From contig CALJJF010000030.1 of assembly GCA_937973935.1 (NCBI GenBank), forward strand, positions 1-7,086: DNA of 7,086 nucleotides. Reading direction: 5' to 3'. Origin of the DNA: MKRK01 sp001896915 (GTDB lineage: Bacteria; Bacillota; Clostridia; Oscillospirales; Acutalibacteraceae). Positions 5,792 through 7,086 of the stretch are shown here, piece after piece. The notes below the pieces were generated by a model. The model was not told where the DNA came from. It did not search any database and saw only the letters and a program-made list of their open reading frames with translations. Position numbers and translations under genes: made by a program. Positions within the stretch are counted from its first letter, which is position 1, and the number at the start of each line of letters is the position of its first letter.

Positions 5792-7086
5792 TGCCGTAAC
5801 CCGAGCTGCTTGCGTTTTTCCCGGTAACGGTAAACCGTATCAGCTGATTACCTGTCTTGCCAACCGTTATGTTACCGAAATCTACAATTTTATAAATAGC
5901 GTTGGGATCATAGAAGTCCTTTGTGCTACCTACATTGGTTCCGTTGACAGACAACTGATAGATCCCTCTGATATTAAAATATTTCACATTTGCTTTTAAT
6001 TGATAGGTTCCTGCTGACAGGGACGGAAGGGTGTATTCGATATAATCCCCCACACCATTGCAGGCAAGGGAATTGACATATCCGCCGCTGGCAGTTGCAT
6101 CGGAAATATTGCTTTGGGAGTCCCCGCTTGAAATGGTTTTCGTGATGGTTTCGCTTTCCAGCTTTACGATTGTGGTTGCCGCCGCTCCGCCATTATAAGC
6201 GCCACGGTTGGGAGCCGCCGAGGATGAAACCGCATTGCCCCAGAAGTCCTTGCCGCCATTGTTCAGCATCAGCGTGCCGGAGCCGATAGCAGGCGAACCG
6301 GGCTTTAGCTTATATGCATCGCAGGAATTCATTCCCACACTGGCACCACCGGCGTTGATGAACAATGGATCCGTGGTCAATTTACGGGCGTCTGCCGGTT
6401 CGGAGGAATGATGGTTGCCATAAAAGGTATTGTAATCAAATACCGTATTGGTCAGCCCCGCTAAGGTATACCCACAACTGCCGGGGTTGTAGAAAATATT
6501 ATTGTAAAATTGAGTATTATCGGGATACATGGAACAGTTTGTGCCGCTCCATACCATGGGATAGCTTGTGCCTGCCGGAACATAAATTACATTGTTATAA
6601 ATTTTTGTATTGGTAATTTTGTTCCACAGAGTAAACACCTTGGAGCCGTTGTTTTGCCCGATGTTATAACGGATGATGGTCCCGTCATTGGTATTGCTTC
6701 CTTCGTTGCAGATTAAGAAAAATCCGCCCTGATTGTCATGGGCATAATTATATTGAAACGTGGTTCCTGTACATTTATAATCGCTGTCAAAGCCCTGCCC
6801 GTCGTTTGTTGTTACTGTACCGTATGCTTCATTGTACTGCAACAAAGCGTCCGTACTGTCAAAGGGCCAGATGGCAACACATGCCAAAGCACTTCTGAGA
6901 TGGGATCCTGCTACAATATTATACTCTACCAATGGAGCCGTGCAGGCGTTAACCAAAACACCGTCACCGCCAATGTCGTATAAATAGTTGTTGGACACCA
7001 CCACTCCCGTGGCAGCACCTGCATACCGCTCTGCGTTGACATAGATACCGGTGCTTCCGGTGGTATGCACGGTATTTCCGTCAATC
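5709..7086 (-). CDS. Right-handed parallel beta-helix protein with CBM6/35-like module; upstream part of the frameshifted gene, N-terminus outside window
   Basis: The frame is open across the right edge, so the start and signal peptide are unseen; GTG 7070 is internal. The visible part has the C-terminal half of a beta-helix (to about 6189), ending with the same Y-K-L-K-P-G-S-P-A-I-G-S-G and N-G-G-K-D-F-W-G-N signatures as the second helix. A CBM6/35-like carbohydrate-binding module follows (about 6170-5793). It shows V-K-L-E-S-E at its start, the G-D-Y-I-E-Y-T-L strand, the S-A-G-T-Y-Q-L-K strand, and I-R-F-T-V-T-G-K-N near its end. After S-S-S-G-Y-G the frame runs into a His/Asn-rich tail (DTGHTRNNHHYDYNHCG...) that is the Thr linker misread, and it stops at TAA 5711-5709. 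Secreted location is inferred from the module types. Confidence 0.82.
   Translation of the reverse strand, partial: IDGNTVHTTGSTGIYVNAERYAGAATGVVVSNNYLYDIGGDGVLVNACTAPLVEYNIVAGSHLRSALACVAIWPFDSTDALLQYNEAYGTVTTNDGQGFDSDYKCTGTTFQYNYAHDNQGGFFLICNEGSNTNDGTIIRYNIGQNNGSKVFTLWNKITNTKIYNNVIYVPAGTSYPMVWSGTNCSMYPDNTQFYNNIFYNPGSCGYTLAGLTNTVFDYNTFYGNHHSSEPADARKLTTDPLFINAGGASVGMNSCDAYKLKPGSPAIGSGTLMLNNGGKDFWGNAVSSSAAPNRGAYNGGAAATTIVKLESETITKTISSGDSQSNISDATASGGYVNSLACNGVGDYIEYTLPSLSAGTYQLKANVKYFNIRGIYQLSVNGTNVGSTKDFYDPNAIYKIVDFGNITVGKTGNQLIRFTVTGKNASSSGYGSDTGHTRNNHHYDYNHCGNHHIGPAAD
5729..5770 (-). repeat. Thr-codon repeat (linker 1)
   Basis: A run of ACN codons encodes nine consecutive threonines, then A-A-T-T-T, between the CBM6/35-like module and beta-helix 2. 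Thr-rich linkers of this kind join modules of secreted clostridial polysaccharide-active proteins. The frame change of the gene lies in or just before this tract. Confidence 0.8.
6189..7086 (-). repeat. Beta-helix tandem duplication, copy 1 (continues beyond window)
   Basis: This stretch aligns to 4244-5141 at a constant offset of 1945 bp with no gaps. In translation I count roughly 50 substitutions in about 295 residues, hence a little over 80% identity. Long identical runs include YNIGQNNGSKVFTLWNKIT and CGYTLAGLTNTVFDYN. Nucleotide differences include many third-position changes, so the duplication is not recent and both copies look constrained. Confidence 0.9.

Larger units (their letters stand above)
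3755..7086 (-). pseudogene. Single large secreted beta-helix/CBM gene interrupted by a frame change (5' end outside window)
   Basis: The two open frames on this strand, 7086-5709 and 5791-3755, together form one modular protein: beta-helix 1, CBM6/35-like module, Thr linker, beta-helix 2, Thr linker, F5/8 type C module. Both frames are open between 5839 and 5712, so the frame must change there by +1, equal to one surplus base. Three points argue against two genes. The second frame has no signal peptide. Its only possible start (GTG 5791) falls inside a linker and lacks a Shine-Dalgarno. The first frame ends in a His/Asn-rich tail that is plainly the Thr linker read out of frame. A real inactivating mutation, a phase variant, an unusual recoding event or a sequencing error would all look alike here. 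Confidence 0.72.

Noticed and set aside
3755..7086. Two independent adjacent secreted proteins
   Set aside because: The second would start inside a Thr linker without a signal peptide or Shine-Dalgarno, and the first would end in an out-of-frame reading of the same linker.

Overview
The window looks like a chromosomal segment of a Gram-positive, low-to-mid GC anaerobe of the Clostridia (probably a plant-fibre-degrading Oscillospirales/Ruminococcaceae-type bacterium). This is inferred from three things: the serC-serA pair with a short, ACT-tailed SerA; consensus sigma-A promoters and T-tailed terminators; and a very large secreted multidomain beta-helix/CBM protein with Thr-rich linkers. No rRNA, tRNA, CRISPR array or insertion sequence is visible.

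Layout. (1) 1-349, minus: the N-terminal part of a RimJ/RimL-like GNAT acetyltransferase that runs off the left edge. (2) 350-696: a divergent intergenic region with a weak minus-strand promoter for the acetyltransferase and a strong plus-strand promoter (TTGACT-16-TATAAT) for the serine operon. It also holds ATTGTTA repeats and an approximately 110-nt 5' leader rich in hairpins. (3) 697-2966, plus: serC (phosphoserine aminotransferase) and serA (3-phosphoglycerate dehydrogenase), a two-gene operon for the first two steps of serine synthesis from 3-phosphoglycerate. It is closed by a long bidirectional terminator at 2995-3030. (4) 3090-3395, minus: a small three-helix membrane protein of unknown function. 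It is transcribed from a near-perfect promoter at 3622-3649 through a roughly 220-nt leader, with a 14-bp perfect palindrome just upstream of the -35 box. (5) 3718-7086, minus: the 3' end of a very large extracellular protein gene entering from the right edge. Its domain order is beta-helix 1, CBM6/35-like module, Thr linker, beta-helix 2, Thr linker, F5/8 type C (CBM32-like) module, then stop and terminator.

The most notable observation is that the large gene is broken by a frame change in the first Thr linker. The two beta-helix copies align without gaps at a constant offset of 1945 bp, which is 3 x 648 + 1, so they lie one base out of frame with each other. The downstream half would otherwise begin inside a linker with no signal peptide and no ribosome binding site. 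I therefore read it as one frameshifted gene, or a sequencing error, rather than two genes. The second theme is regulation. The serine operon leader contains mutually exclusive hairpins and a well-positioned Shine-Dalgarno for a 33-codon upstream ORF overlapping serC. The membrane-protein gene also has a long leader with short ORFs. Neither is assignable to a known riboregulator by eye.
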